Shown here: one piece after another, positions 56,234 through 64,000 of the stretch | Layout of the letters: every line of letters starts with the position of its first letter | Numbering within the stretch: position 1 is the first letter of the stretch | Assembly (NCBI RefSeq): GCF_001423125.1 | Contig: NZ_LMNW01000001.1 | Location: 545,433 to 609,432, forward strand | From: Duganella sp. Leaf126 | GTDB lineage: Bacteria > Pseudomonadota > Gammaproteobacteria > Burkholderiales > Burkholderiaceae_D | Direction of reading: 5' to 3' | DNA: 64,000 nt | Program-made: the position numbers and the translations under genes | Notes under the pieces: model-generated | Database searches by the model: none | The model's input: only the letters and a program-made list of their open reading frames with translations | Told to the model about the DNA's origin: nothing

Positions 56234-57172
56234 ATGGCTACCCAGACCTCGCGGTCCAGCAGCGCCGGTATCGAGCAAAGCCATGATTCGGCACCGGACA
56301 TGGAAACCATCCGGCGCCAGATCGAAGAACGGCTGTCCGAGGCCCTGCCCGACCATGGCCGCGCCGATCCGCTCACGGCCGCCATGCGCGCCGCCACGCT
56401 GGGTACCGGCAAACGCATGCGCCCGCTGCTGCTGATGCTGGTGGCGCGCGACCTCGGCTGCAACTCGCCGGCCCTGCTCGACGCGGCCTGCGCGGTGGAA
56501 CTGGTGCACGCAGCCTCGCTGATCCTCGACGACCTCCCTTGCATGGACGACGCCAAGCTGCGCCGCGGCCTGCCCACCGTGCACCGCCAGTTCGGCGAAC
56601 ACGTCGCCATCCTGGCCTCGGTCGCGCTGCTGAGCCGCGCGTTCCAGCTGCTGTCGCAGGCGCCCGGGATTCCGGCCCACGTGCGCACCCGGCTGGTCGG
56701 CGCGCTGGCCGACACGGTCGGCGCCCAGGGCCTGGTGCGCGGCCAGTTCCTCGACCTGCACGGCAATCCGCAGCGCTCGCTCGACGACATTGCCCGCACC
56801 AACGAACTGAAAACCGGCGTGCTGCTCGGCCTGTCGGTGGAAATGGCCGCCATCATCGCCGAGGCGGACGAGCGCGTGCTGCAGGCACTGCGCGCGTTCG
56901 CGCTGTCGGCCGGCCAGGCGTTCCAGATCAAGGACGACCTGCTCGACGACGCCGGCGCCGCCATCACCGGCAAGGACGCCGGCCAGGACGCCGGCAAAGC
57001 CACGTTCAACGCCACCCTCGGTCGCGAGCGCACGGCCGGCCGCCTGGCCGACCACCTGCGCGAAGCCGACACCTACCTGAGCGACGCCATCGGCGGCATG
57101 CAGGGCACGCGCGGCCTGGTCGGCACGCTGTTCCGCAACGCCGGACCGCAGGCCGCCGCGCACGCCTCGTGA
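56234..57172 (+). CDS. crtE: geranylgeranyl diphosphate synthase (carotenoid pathway)
   Basis: A 312-residue polyprenyl synthase, expected to make the C20 diphosphate that feeds carotenoids. The first aspartate motif is DDLPCMDDAKLRRG and the second is QIKDDLLDDAG; VELVHAASLILDD lies before the first. The residues just before the first motif suggest a C20 product, but chain length is not proven by sequence. It is the first gene of crtE-X-Y-I-B, with a strong ribosome site. Its stop overlaps a GTG start of crtX. Confidence 0.92.
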   Translation: MATQTSRSSSAGIEQSHDSAPDMETIRRQIEERLSEALPDHGRADPLTAAMRAATLGTGKRMRPLLLMLVARDLGCNSPALLDAACAVELVHAASLILDDLPCMDDAKLRRGLPTVHRQFGEHVAILASVALLSRAFQLLSQAPGIPAHVRTRLVGALADTVGAQGLVRGQFLDLHGNPQRSLDDIARTNELKTGVLLGLSVEMAAIIAEADERVLQALRAFALSAGQAFQIKDDLLDDAGAAITGKDAGQDAGKATFNATLGRERTAGRLADHLREADTYLSDAIGGMQGTRGLVGTLFRNAGPQAAAHAS

Positions 57173-58848
57173 CCGCTGGGCAGGAGACGGCACGCCCGGC
57201 GCCCCCTGCCGGGCGGCACCAGGCAGGTCCAACTCGTCAGCCGGGTCAGGCGCGCCATTTTGGCGTGGTGGCGCCAGCCTTTCCCAGCCATTTCAGCGCG
57301 CTGGCAGCGCTCGCGGCCGAGCTGGTGCGGCGCGGCCACCGCGTGACCTTTCTGCACCGCCCCGATGCGGCGGCCTACCTGGCGGGCTGGCTGTCGGCCG
57401 AGGTGACTGCCGGTCCGGGCGCCGCTGCGGCAGCGGCCCACCGTGATGCGCTGCGCCAGCACGGCGGGCGGGCGGCTGGCCCGGGCCCCGATGGTTTCGA
57501 TACTGGCGTCCGTGGACGCAGCGGCGTGGATGGCGCCATCGTGCCCGGCATCGGTTTTCATGCATTGGGCGTCCAGCGTTTTCCGCCCGGGTCGCTGGCG
57601 GCCGCGCTGCGTCGCGCTGCCAATCCCGGCAGTCCGCTCGGCCTGCGCCGGGTGATCCTCGACATGGCCGACGCCACCACCATGCTGTGCGAAGAACTGC
57701 CGGCCGCCATCGCTGCCCTGCGCATCGACGCCATCCTCGGCGACCAGATGGAAGCGGCGGCCGGCCTGGTGGCCGAAGCGCTGCAGCTGCCGTTCGTCTC
57801 GGTCGCGTGCGCCCTGCCCGTCAACCGCGAGCCGGCCGTGCCGTTGCCGGTGATGCCGTTCGCCTACGACGCCAGCCCACGCGGCCTGCAGATGGTGGCC
57901 GGCAGCACCGGCGTGTACGACTGGATCATGACGCCACACCGGCGCGCCATCGAGACGCAGGCGCGGCGCCTGGGCCTGGCCGCGCGCGGCGCCATGCACG
58001 AGTGCCTGTCGCCGCTGGCGCAGATCAGCCAGACGATTGCCGGCTTCGACTTCCCGCGCCAGCAGCTGCCCGCCCACTTCCACCACGTGGGACCGCTGCG
58101 CGCCGTCGCACAGCCGCCGCACACGGCACAACCCGCCGCAGGGACCGCTGCCACGATGACATCTGCTGCCGCTGCTGCACCTGCCGCACCTGCTCCCCCT
58201 GCTGCCCGGATTGCGCCGACAGCGGCCGGCACGGACCGGGGCGCGCCGCATGCAGCCGCTGCGCCCAATGTGCCCAATGCCCCCACCATCACGCCGCTGC
58301 CCGCCTTCGACCCGGGCCGGCCGCTGGTGTTTGCCTCGCTCGGCACCTTGCAGGGCCAGCGCTTCGGCGCTTTCGAGCGCATCGCCAAAGCCTGCCGCGC
58401 GCTCGACGTGCAACTGCTGGCCGCCCACTGCGGCGGTCTCGACGATCGCCAGGCGCTGGCCATCGAGCGCGCCGGCACGCCCGGCGCCACCACCGTCTGC
58501 GCGTTTGCGCCGCAACAGGCGGCGCTGGCGCGGGCCGACGCCGTGATCACCCACGCCGGCCTCAACACCGTGATGGATGCGATCGGCACCGCCACGCCGA
58601 TGCTGGCGCTGCCGATCGCCTTCGACCAGCCCGGCGTGGCCGCGCGCGTCTGCCATGCCGGCATCGGCCGGCGGGCGTCGGCACGGATCAGCAGCGCCGG
58701 TACGCTGGCCGCCCACCTGCGCGCCCTGCTCGACGATCCGTCCTACCTGCGCAGCCTGGCGCCGCTGTCGGCCGAACTGGCGCAGGCCGGCGGGGTGGTG
58801 CGCGCGGCCGACATCGTCGAGCAGGCGCTGGCCGGAGCAGCGTCATGA
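57169..58848 (+). CDS. crtX: zeaxanthin glucosyltransferase (CrtX-type), unusually long
   Basis: A 559-residue glycosyltransferase (GT1 fold) that would transfer glucose to hydroxylated carotenoids. Blocks include HFGVVAPAFPSHFSALAALAAELV at the start of the fold, QISQTIAGFDFPRQ, PLVFASLGTLQGQRFGAFERI, and VCAFAPQQAALARADAVITHAGLNTVMDA. It is longer than usual family members (about 420-450) because of a low-complexity Ala/Pro-rich insertion at about residues 325-375 and another Gly/Ala-rich one near 85-125. The start is a GTG overlapping the crtE stop by four bases; no nearby ATG fits. Confidence 0.88.
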   Translation: MTAGQETARPAPPAGRHQAGPTRQPGQARHFGVVAPAFPSHFSALAALAAELVRRGHRVTFLHRPDAAAYLAGWLSAEVTAGPGAAAAAAHRDALRQHGGRAAGPGPDGFDTGVRGRSGVDGAIVPGIGFHALGVQRFPPGSLAAALRRAANPGSPLGLRRVILDMADATTMLCEELPAAIAALRIDAILGDQMEAAAGLVAEALQLPFVSVACALPVNREPAVPLPVMPFAYDASPRGLQMVAGSTGVYDWIMTPHRRAIETQARRLGLAARGAMHECLSPLAQISQTIAGFDFPRQQLPAHFHHVGPLRAVAQPPHTAQPAAGTAATMTSAAAAAPAAPAPPAARIAPTAAGTDRGAPHAAAAPNVPNAPTITPLPAFDPGRPLVFASLGTLQGQRFGAFERIAKACRALDVQLLAAHCGGLDDRQALAIERAGTPGATTVCAFAPQQAALARADAVITHAGLNTVMDAIGTATPMLALPIAFDQPGVAARVCHAGIGRRASARISSAGTLAAHLRALLDDPSYLRSLAPLSAELAQAGGVVRAADIVEQALAGAAS

Positions 58849-60068
58849 TCACCGCGCCACGTGAGACCGCTGCGACCGGCGCCACAGGTGCCACAGGTGC
58901 GACACACTACGACCTGATCCTGGCCGGCGGCGGCCTGGCCAACGGCCTGATCGCCTGGCGCCTGCGCACAACGCGCCCCGACCTGCGCATCCTGCTGCTC
59001 GAACAGCATGAACGTATCGGCGGCAACCACACCTGGTCGTTCCACGACAGCGATCTCGACGACGCCCAGCGCGCCTGGCTGGCGCCGCTGGTGTCGGCGC
59101 GCTGGCCGCGCTACGAAGTGGTCTTTCCGGAATTGACGCGCACCCTGGAAGGCGGTTACGCCAGCATCGCGTCCGACGATTTCGCCCGCGTGCTCACGCC
59201 AGCGCTGGGCGACGCGCTGCGCACCAACATGACCATCGCCGCACTGACGCCGACCACGGTCACGCTGGTCGATGGCACGGTGCTGCACGCCGGCGCCGTG
59301 ATCGATGGCCGCGGCCCGCTGCCCAGCGCCCGGCTGGCGCTCGGCTACCAGACCTTCCTCGGCCAGGAAGTACGGCTGGCCGCGCCGCACGGGCTGACGG
59401 CGCCGGTGCTGATGGACGCCAGCGTGGCCCAGCAGGGCGGCTACCGTTTCGTCTACGTGCTGCCGTTCGGGCCCGACCGCCTGCTGATCGAGGACACCCA
59501 TTACGTCGATGCGCCCGAGCGCGATCCGGCGCGCCTGCGCGCCAACATCGCCGCCTACGCCGCCGCGCGCGGCTGGACCATCACCGACGTGCTGCGCGAG
59601 GAACGCGGCGCGCTGCCGATCACGCTGGCGTCCGACCACGACGGCTACTGGGACGACCTGCGCGGCCAGCCCAGCGCCGGCCTGCGCGCCGGCCTGTTTC
59701 ACCCGACCACCGGCTACTCGCTGCCGCACGCGGTGCGGCTGGCCGAGTGCATCGCGGCACAAGCGGACCTGCGGGCGCCGGCGCTGTTTGCCGCGATCCG
59801 CGCCCACACCGGCGCCGCATGGCGCCGCCAGCGCTTTTTCCGGCTGCTCAACCGCATGCTGTTCCTGGCCGGCGAAGCCGACCACCGCTGGCGCGTGATG
59901 CAGCGCTTTTATACGCTGCCGGCGCCGCTGATTTCCCGCTTCTACGCCGGCCGCCCGACACTCGGCGACCAGCTGCGCGTGGTGTCCGGCAAGCCGCCGG
60001 TGCCGGTCGGCCAAGCCGTGGCAGCCGCCCTCAAAACTCAACCCCAACAGATCAGGAACTTCGCATGA
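58845..60068 (+). CDS. crtY: lycopene beta-cyclase
   Basis: A 407-residue flavoprotein that closes both ends of lycopene to give beta-carotene. The dinucleotide site is YDLILAGGGLANGLIAWRL, with EQHERIGGNHTWSFHDSDL soon after, then LPFGPDRLLIEDTHYVD and GLFHPTTGYSLPHAVRLAE. The N terminus has a short ATGATG-type tandem repeat. The ATG overlaps the crtX stop and its own stop overlaps the crtI ATG, each by four bases. Confidence 0.94.
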   Translation: MITAPRETAATGATGATGATHYDLILAGGGLANGLIAWRLRTTRPDLRILLLEQHERIGGNHTWSFHDSDLDDAQRAWLAPLVSARWPRYEVVFPELTRTLEGGYASIASDDFARVLTPALGDALRTNMTIAALTPTTVTLVDGTVLHAGAVIDGRGPLPSARLALGYQTFLGQEVRLAAPHGLTAPVLMDASVAQQGGYRFVYVLPFGPDRLLIEDTHYVDAPERDPARLRANIAAYAAARGWTITDVLREERGALPITLASDHDGYWDDLRGQPSAGLRAGLFHPTTGYSLPHAVRLAECIAAQADLRAPALFAAIRAHTGAAWRRQRFFRLLNRMLFLAGEADHRWRVMQRFYTLPAPLISRFYAGRPTLGDQLRVVSGKPPVPVGQAVAAALKTQPQQIRNFA

Positions 60069-61564
60069 ACCAAGCAAAACAGGCCGTGGTGATCGGCGCC
60101 GGCTTCGGCGGCTTAGCGCTCGCCATCCGCCTGCAGGCCGCCGGCATCCAGACCACGCTGCTCGAACAGCGCGACAAGCCGGGCGGCCGCGCCTATGTGT
60201 ACCAGGACCAGGGTTTTACCTTTGACGCCGGCCCGACCGTGATCACCGATCCGTCGGCGCTGGAAGAATTGTTCACGGCGGCCGGCAAGCGCCTGTCCGA
60301 CTACGTCGACATGCTGCCGGTGACGCCGTTCTACCGCCTGTGCTGGGAAGACGGCAGCCACTTCGATTACGCCAATGACCAGGAAGCGCTGGACCGCCAG
60401 ATCCACGCCCGCAATCCCGACGACGTGGCCGGCTACCAGCGCTTCCTGGCCTATTCGAAAGCCGTGTTCGACGAGGGCTACCTGAAGCTGGGCGCGGTGC
60501 CGTTCCTGTCGATCCGCGACATGGTGGCTGCCGGCCCGCAGCTGGCCAAGCTCGAAGCGTGGAAAAGCGTGTACGGCATGGTGTCGCGCTTCATCAAGGA
60601 CGAGCAGCTGCGCATGGCGTTCTCGTTCCACTCGCTGCTGGTCGGCGGCAACCCGTTTGCCACCTCGTCGATCTACACGCTGATCCACGCGCTCGAACGC
60701 AAGTGGGGCGTGTGGTTCCCGCGCGGCGGCACCGGTGCCCTGATCAACGGCCTGGTCAAACTGTTCGAGGACATCGGCGGCAAGATCGAGCTCAATGCCA
60801 AAGTGGCTGCCATCGACACGTCCGGCAACCGCGTGACCGGCGTGCGCCTGGAAGACGGCCGCGCCTTTGCCGCCCAGGCGGTGGCGTCGAACGCCGACGT
60901 CGTGCACACCTACGGCAAGCTGCTCGGCCAGCACCCGCGCGGCGCATCGCACGCCAAAACGCTGGCCGGCAAGCGCCATTCCAATTCGCTGTTCGTGCTG
61001 TACTTCGGCCTGAACCACCACCACAGCCAGCTGCAGCACCACACGGTGTGCTTCGGCCCGCGCTACCAGCCGCTGATCAAGGAAATCTTCAACGGTACCT
61101 CGCTGGCCGAGGACTTTTCGCTGTACCTGCACGCGCCGTGCGTGACCGATCCGTCGCTGGCGCCGCCCGGCTGCGGCAGCCACTACGTGCTGGCGCCGGT
61201 GCCGCACCTGGGCAATGCCGACATCGACTGGACCGTCGAAGGTCCGCGCTACCGCGACCGCATCCTGGCCTACCTCGAAGAACGCTACATGCCGGGCCTG
61301 CGCAGCCAGCTGGTGACCAGCCGCTTCTTCACGCCGTTCGATTTCCGCGACCAGCTCAACGCCCACGTCGGCTCGGCCTTCTCGCTCGAACCGATCCTGA
61401 CCCAGAGCGCCTGGTTCCGCCCGCACAACCGCGACGCCGACCTGGCCAACCTGTACCTCGTGGGCGCCGGCACCCATCCGGGCGCGGGCGTGCCGGGCGT
61501 GGTCGGCTCGGCCAAGGCCACGGCGGGCCTGATGCTGTCGGACCTGGCGCAGGGGGCGCGATGA
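60065..61564 (+). CDS. crtI: phytoene desaturase
   Basis: A 499-residue FAD enzyme that desaturates phytoene to lycopene at the inner membrane. The FAD site is VVIGAGFGGLALAIRLQAAG, followed by PGGRAYVYQDQGFTFDAGPTVITDP; the C-terminal pigment-family motif is YLVGAGTHPGAGVPGVVGSAKATAGL. Length and motifs match bacterial CrtI. It overlaps both neighbours by four bases, a fully coupled operon. Confidence 0.96.
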   Translation: MNQAKQAVVIGAGFGGLALAIRLQAAGIQTTLLEQRDKPGGRAYVYQDQGFTFDAGPTVITDPSALEELFTAAGKRLSDYVDMLPVTPFYRLCWEDGSHFDYANDQEALDRQIHARNPDDVAGYQRFLAYSKAVFDEGYLKLGAVPFLSIRDMVAAGPQLAKLEAWKSVYGMVSRFIKDEQLRMAFSFHSLLVGGNPFATSSIYTLIHALERKWGVWFPRGGTGALINGLVKLFEDIGGKIELNAKVAAIDTSGNRVTGVRLEDGRAFAAQAVASNADVVHTYGKLLGQHPRGASHAKTLAGKRHSNSLFVLYFGLNHHHSQLQHHTVCFGPRYQPLIKEIFNGTSLAEDFSLYLHAPCVTDPSLAPPGCGSHYVLAPVPHLGNADIDWTVEGPRYRDRILAYLEERYMPGLRSQLVTSRFFTPFDFRDQLNAHVGSAFSLEPILTQSAWFRPHNRDADLANLYLVGAGTHPGAGVPGVVGSAKATAGLMLSDLAQGAR

Positions 61565-62556
61565 GCGAAGCGCTGATGGACCACGCCACCGAGACCATCA
61601 AGGTGGGGTCGAAAAGCTTTGCGGCGGCCGCCACGCTGTTCCCGGCCGACGTGCGGCGCAGCGTGCTGATGCTGTATGCCTGGTGCCGCCATTGCGACGA
61701 CGTGATCGACGGCCAGGAACTCGGCTTCGCGCCCGCTGCGACGGCGCCCGTCCACGATGCCCAGGCCGAGATGGCCAAACTGGAGGAACAGACGCGCCGC
61801 GCCTACGCCGGCGAGCCGATGACGGAACCGGCGTTTGCCGCGTTCCAGGAAGTGGCGCTGGGCCACGCGATTACGCCGCAGTACGCCTACGACCACCTGG
61901 CCGGCTTTGCCATGGACGTGGACGACGCCCGCTACGACACCATCGACGATACGCTGCGCTACTGCTACCACGTGGCCGGCGTGGTGGGCCTGATGATGTC
62001 CACCATCATGGGCGCCAAGGATGCCGATGTGCTAGACCGCGCCTGCGACCTGGGCCTGGCGTTCCAGCTGACCAATATCGCGCGCGACATCGTTGCCGAC
62101 GCGGCGATCGGCCGCTGCTATTTGCCGGCCGCCTGGCTGCGCGAAGCGGGCATTCCGCCGGCCGAGCTGGCGCTGCCGCAGCACCGGGCGGCGCTGGCCG
62201 GCGTGGCGGCCCGGCTGGTCGATTACGCCGAACCGTATTACGACTCGGCCAACGAAGGCATCGTGGCCCTGCCGCTGCGCTCGGCGTGGGCGATTGCCAC
62301 CGCGCGCAATGTGTACCGCCAGATCGGCATCGAGGTCAAGGCGCGCGGCGCCCATGCGTGGGACGAGCGCGTGGGCACGTCGAAGGCGGCCAAGCTGTGG
62401 CTGTTGCTGAAAGGCGGCGCGAGCGCGCTTACTTCGCGCTGGCGGACGATGCAGCCGCGTCCTGCGGGCTTGTGGCGGCGTCCGCCGCCGGAGCGGCGCC
62501 GCGCTGCTGACGGCCTTCGAGCGCCCCGCCGTGCAGCACCTGCAGCTGGCGCTTGA
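61561..62556 (+). CDS. crtB: phytoene synthase
   Basis: A 331-residue enzyme that condenses two geranylgeranyl diphosphates to phytoene. The aspartate motifs are YAWCRHCDDVIDG and LTNIARDIVADAAIGRCYLP. The last 40 or so residues (Arg/Pro/Ala-rich, after GASALTSRWRT) look unlike the family and are encoded on the strand opposite crtZ. It ends the crt operon. Confidence 0.94.
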   Translation: MSEALMDHATETIKVGSKSFAAAATLFPADVRRSVLMLYAWCRHCDDVIDGQELGFAPAATAPVHDAQAEMAKLEEQTRRAYAGEPMTEPAFAAFQEVALGHAITPQYAYDHLAGFAMDVDDARYDTIDDTLRYCYHVAGVVGLMMSTIMGAKDADVLDRACDLGLAFQLTNIARDIVADAAIGRCYLPAAWLREAGIPPAELALPQHRAALAGVAARLVDYAEPYYDSANEGIVALPLRSAWAIATARNVYRQIGIEVKARGAHAWDERVGTSKAAKLWLLLKGGASALTSRWRTMQPRPAGLWRRPPPERRRAADGLRAPRRAAPAAGA

Positions 62557-62986
62557 GCTCGGCGACGGGCGGCGCATACAGAAACCCGAACGATACCGCG
62601 CCATGCTTGCCGGGCACCGCGTGATGCATGCGGTGGGCCTGGTACAGGCGCTTGAGGTAGCCGCTGCGCGGCACATAGGTAAACGGCCAGCGGCGGTGCA
62701 CCAGGCCGTCGTGGGCGATGAAGTACAGCGCGCCGTAGGCGGTCATGCCCGCGCCTATCCATTGCAGCGGTGCATAGCCCTCGGTGCCGAACCAGATCAG
62801 GGCAATCGCCACGCCGGCAAACACCACGGCGTACAGGTCGTTTTTCTCGAACCAGCCGGTGCGCGGCTCGTGGTGCGAGCGATGCCAGCCCCAGCCGAAG
62901 CCGTGCATGATGTACTTGTGCGCGACGATGGAAAACACTTCCATGAACAGCACGGTCAGTACTACGATAGCCGCATTCAATACCAT
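62429..62986 (-). CDS. crtZ: beta-carotene hydroxylase
   Basis: A 185-residue di-iron membrane hydroxylase that converts beta-carotene to zeaxanthin. All the histidine boxes are present: HKYIMHGFGWGWHRSHHEP, AHDGLVHRRW and AHRMHHAV. The start at 62986 gives MVLNAAIVVLTVLFMEVFSI. An Ala-rich tail follows the last box. It is convergent with crtB and overlaps it by 128 bases. The layout crtE-X-Y-I-B with opposing crtZ is that of Pantoea-type clusters. Confidence 0.93.
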   Translation of the reverse strand: MVLNAAIVVLTVLFMEVFSIVAHKYIMHGFGWGWHRSHHEPRTGWFEKNDLYAVVFAGVAIALIWFGTEGYAPLQWIGAGMTAYGALYFIAHDGLVHRRWPFTYVPRSGYLKRLYQAHRMHHAVPGKHGAVSFGFLYAPPVAELKRQLQVLHGGALEGRQQRGAAPAADAATSPQDAAASSASAK

Positions 62987-63037
62987 ACACCCGCCCCACT
63001 GATGACACAGACAACACAGACAACACAAGGAAACCAC

Positions 63038-63481
63038 ATGCGAGCAGCCTACCACAAGCCCCGACTTTCCCGCTTTCCGCGCGCCATGCTGTGGCTGGCG
63101 TGCGCCGCATTTGCCGGCTCGGCTGCAGCAGCCAGCGTCGAGATCAAGGTCAGCGGCACCGCTGGCGGCAAGGGCAAGATCAATGCCGCCGTCTGCGACA
63201 AGGAACACTTTCTGAAGGACTGCGCCTATTCGGGCTCGGCCCCGGCCCAGGCAGGCCAGACCACCGTCACCATCGACAACGTCCCGAAGGGCACGTGGGC
63301 GGTGCTGGTGTACCAGGATGAAAACCAGAACGACAAGCTGGACCGCAACTTCATCGGCATCCCGAGCGAAAACTATGCGTTCAGCCGCAACGCGCGCGGC
63401 AAGTTCGGCCCGCCCGACTTCAGCGACGCCGCCATCGAGATCGGCGACGACAAGCTGGTGGTGCCGGTCACGCTCAAATAA
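63038..63481 (+). CDS. exported DUF2141 family protein
   Basis: A 147-residue protein with a signal peptide ending near FAGSAAAASVE. The mature part has the DUF2141 pattern GKINAAVCDKEHFLKD, NVPKGTWAVLVYQDENQNDKLDRNFIGIPSENYAFSRN and ARGKFGPPDFSDA. It is a small periplasmic beta-type protein of unknown function. AAGGA is well placed before the ATG at 63038. It is divergent from crtZ by 51 bases. Confidence 0.88.
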   Translation: MRAAYHKPRLSRFPRAMLWLACAAFAGSAAAASVEIKVSGTAGGKGKINAAVCDKEHFLKDCAYSGSAPAQAGQTTVTIDNVPKGTWAVLVYQDENQNDKLDRNFIGIPSENYAFSRNARGKFGPPDFSDAAIEIGDDKLVVPVTLK

Positions 63482-63493
63482 GTCTGCGGCCCG

Positions 63494-64000
63494 CTACGCC
63501 TTTGCCGCGCCGCCCAGGCGCGCGCTGGCCGCGATCACCAGCATCGCGCAGCCGAGGCCGACAAACGCCAGGTTCAGGCTCGACGCATGGGCCACGAAGC
63601 CGATCACGGCCGGCCCGGCCAGGATGCCGGCGTAACCGAGCGTGGTGATGGCGCCGATCGCCAGCCCGGCCGGCATGGCTCGCTGGTTGCCGGCTGCCGT
63701 AAACAGGATCGGCACCACGTTCGAGGCGCCCAGGCCCACCAGCAGAAAGCCCAGCAGCGCCAGCGGCGCCGACGGCGCCACCACGGACGTAAAGAAGCCG
63801 ACCGCGCCGCACAGGCCGCCCAGCAGCATCACCCGCTTGCCGCCGAGCCGGGCCACCACGCGGTCGCCGGTCAGGCGGCCGATGGTCATCGCCACCGCAA
63901 ACGCCGCGTAGCCGAGGCCGGCGCGCGCGGCGTCCATGCCCTGCTCGGCCGTCAGCAGCAGCGCGCTCCAGTCGAGGATGGCGCCTTCAGCCAGGAAGCA
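63494..64000 (-). CDS. MFS transporter, C-terminal part (cut by window edge)
   Basis: The last 168 codons of an MFS permease, with the start beyond the right edge. YAAFAVAMTIGRLTGDRVVARLGGKRVMLLGG is the usual MFS loop, and about five or six membrane segments follow, including VGLGASNVVPILFTAAGNQRAMPAG and AITTLGYAGILAGPAVIGFVA. The substrate is unknown. It is convergent with the DUF2141 gene, with 12 bases between. Confidence 0.85.
   Translation of the reverse strand, partial: CFLAEGAILDWSALLLTAEQGMDAARAGLGYAAFAVAMTIGRLTGDRVVARLGGKRVMLLGGLCGAVGFFTSVVAPSAPLALLGFLLVGLGASNVVPILFTAAGNQRAMPAGLAIGAITTLGYAGILAGPAVIGFVAHASSLNLAFVGLGCAMLVIAASARLGGAAKA

Noticed and set aside
62531-63037. An N-terminal extension of the DUF2141 protein
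   Set aside because: The open frame is antisense to crtZ. The signal peptide and ribosome site fit the start at 63038.

Overview
The window reads as chromosome of a high-GC betaproteobacterium, most likely Oxalobacteraceae (Massilia/Duganella/Janthinobacterium type). The assignment rests on protein character and gene order: pcm-rhodanese-tolC, nadK-recN-hemH-grpE-dnaK-dnaJ, assimilatory nitrate genes under NasT, and a yellow-pigment crt cluster. It was made by reading only, with no database search. Genes are densely packed. I see no rRNA, tRNA, CRISPR array, prophage or insertion sequence.

Region by region. 1-6932 (minus strand) is a polyamine uptake and catabolism block: a class III aminotransferase cut by the left edge, a gamma-glutamylpolyamine synthetase (PuuA-like), a PuuD-like hydrolase, PotI, PotH and PotG, and a second PuuA paralogue that has lost one metal-binding glutamate. 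No PotF-type binding protein lies in the window. 7061-18840 (minus strand) is a full nitrate assimilation locus: nasT, an nrtA/nasS-like binding protein and cobA form one unit or two, followed by narK, nirB, nirD, a flavoprotein and nasA. Both narK and the nrtA-like gene have a textbook sigma-54 promoter. Each promoter is followed at once by hairpins with A1/G4 hexaloops and a Rho-independent terminator, the architecture of an ANTAR (NasT) antitermination leader.

18936-28802 (minus strand) holds a beta carbonic anhydrase, dnaJ, dnaK and grpE (with a sigma-32-like promoter and a CIRCE-like repeat), hemH, recN, nadK (with a LexA box) and a DUF3667-like membrane protein. 28933-31519 (plus strand) carries a small hydrophilic protein, a sorbosone dehydrogenase-like enzyme, an OsmC protein and glyoxalase I. 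31600-34843 (minus strand) holds tolC, a rhodanese, pcm and a TetR regulator. 35317-37098 is a chemoreceptor, followed by a cluster of three REP-like repeats. 37599-40649 (minus strand) has a secreted CE2-type esterase, a thioesterase and a GH105-type hydrolase, which together suggest plant polysaccharide use.

40767-50533 is mostly plus strand: an M14 peptidase-like protein, an alpha/beta hydrolase, a YkgJ protein, a periplasmic binding protein, uppP, recQ, a DMT transporter with a neighbouring AraC regulator, and an exported amidohydrolase. 50590-54875 has a HIRAN-like small protein, trmB, and a GH1 beta-glucosidase plus an AmpG/PAT-type permease behind a promoter with LacI-type operators. 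After a small protein and another periplasmic binding protein, 56234-62986 is a complete crtE-X-Y-I-B operon with crtZ convergent on the opposite strand, predicted to make glycosylated zeaxanthin. A DUF2141 protein and a truncated MFS gene close the window.
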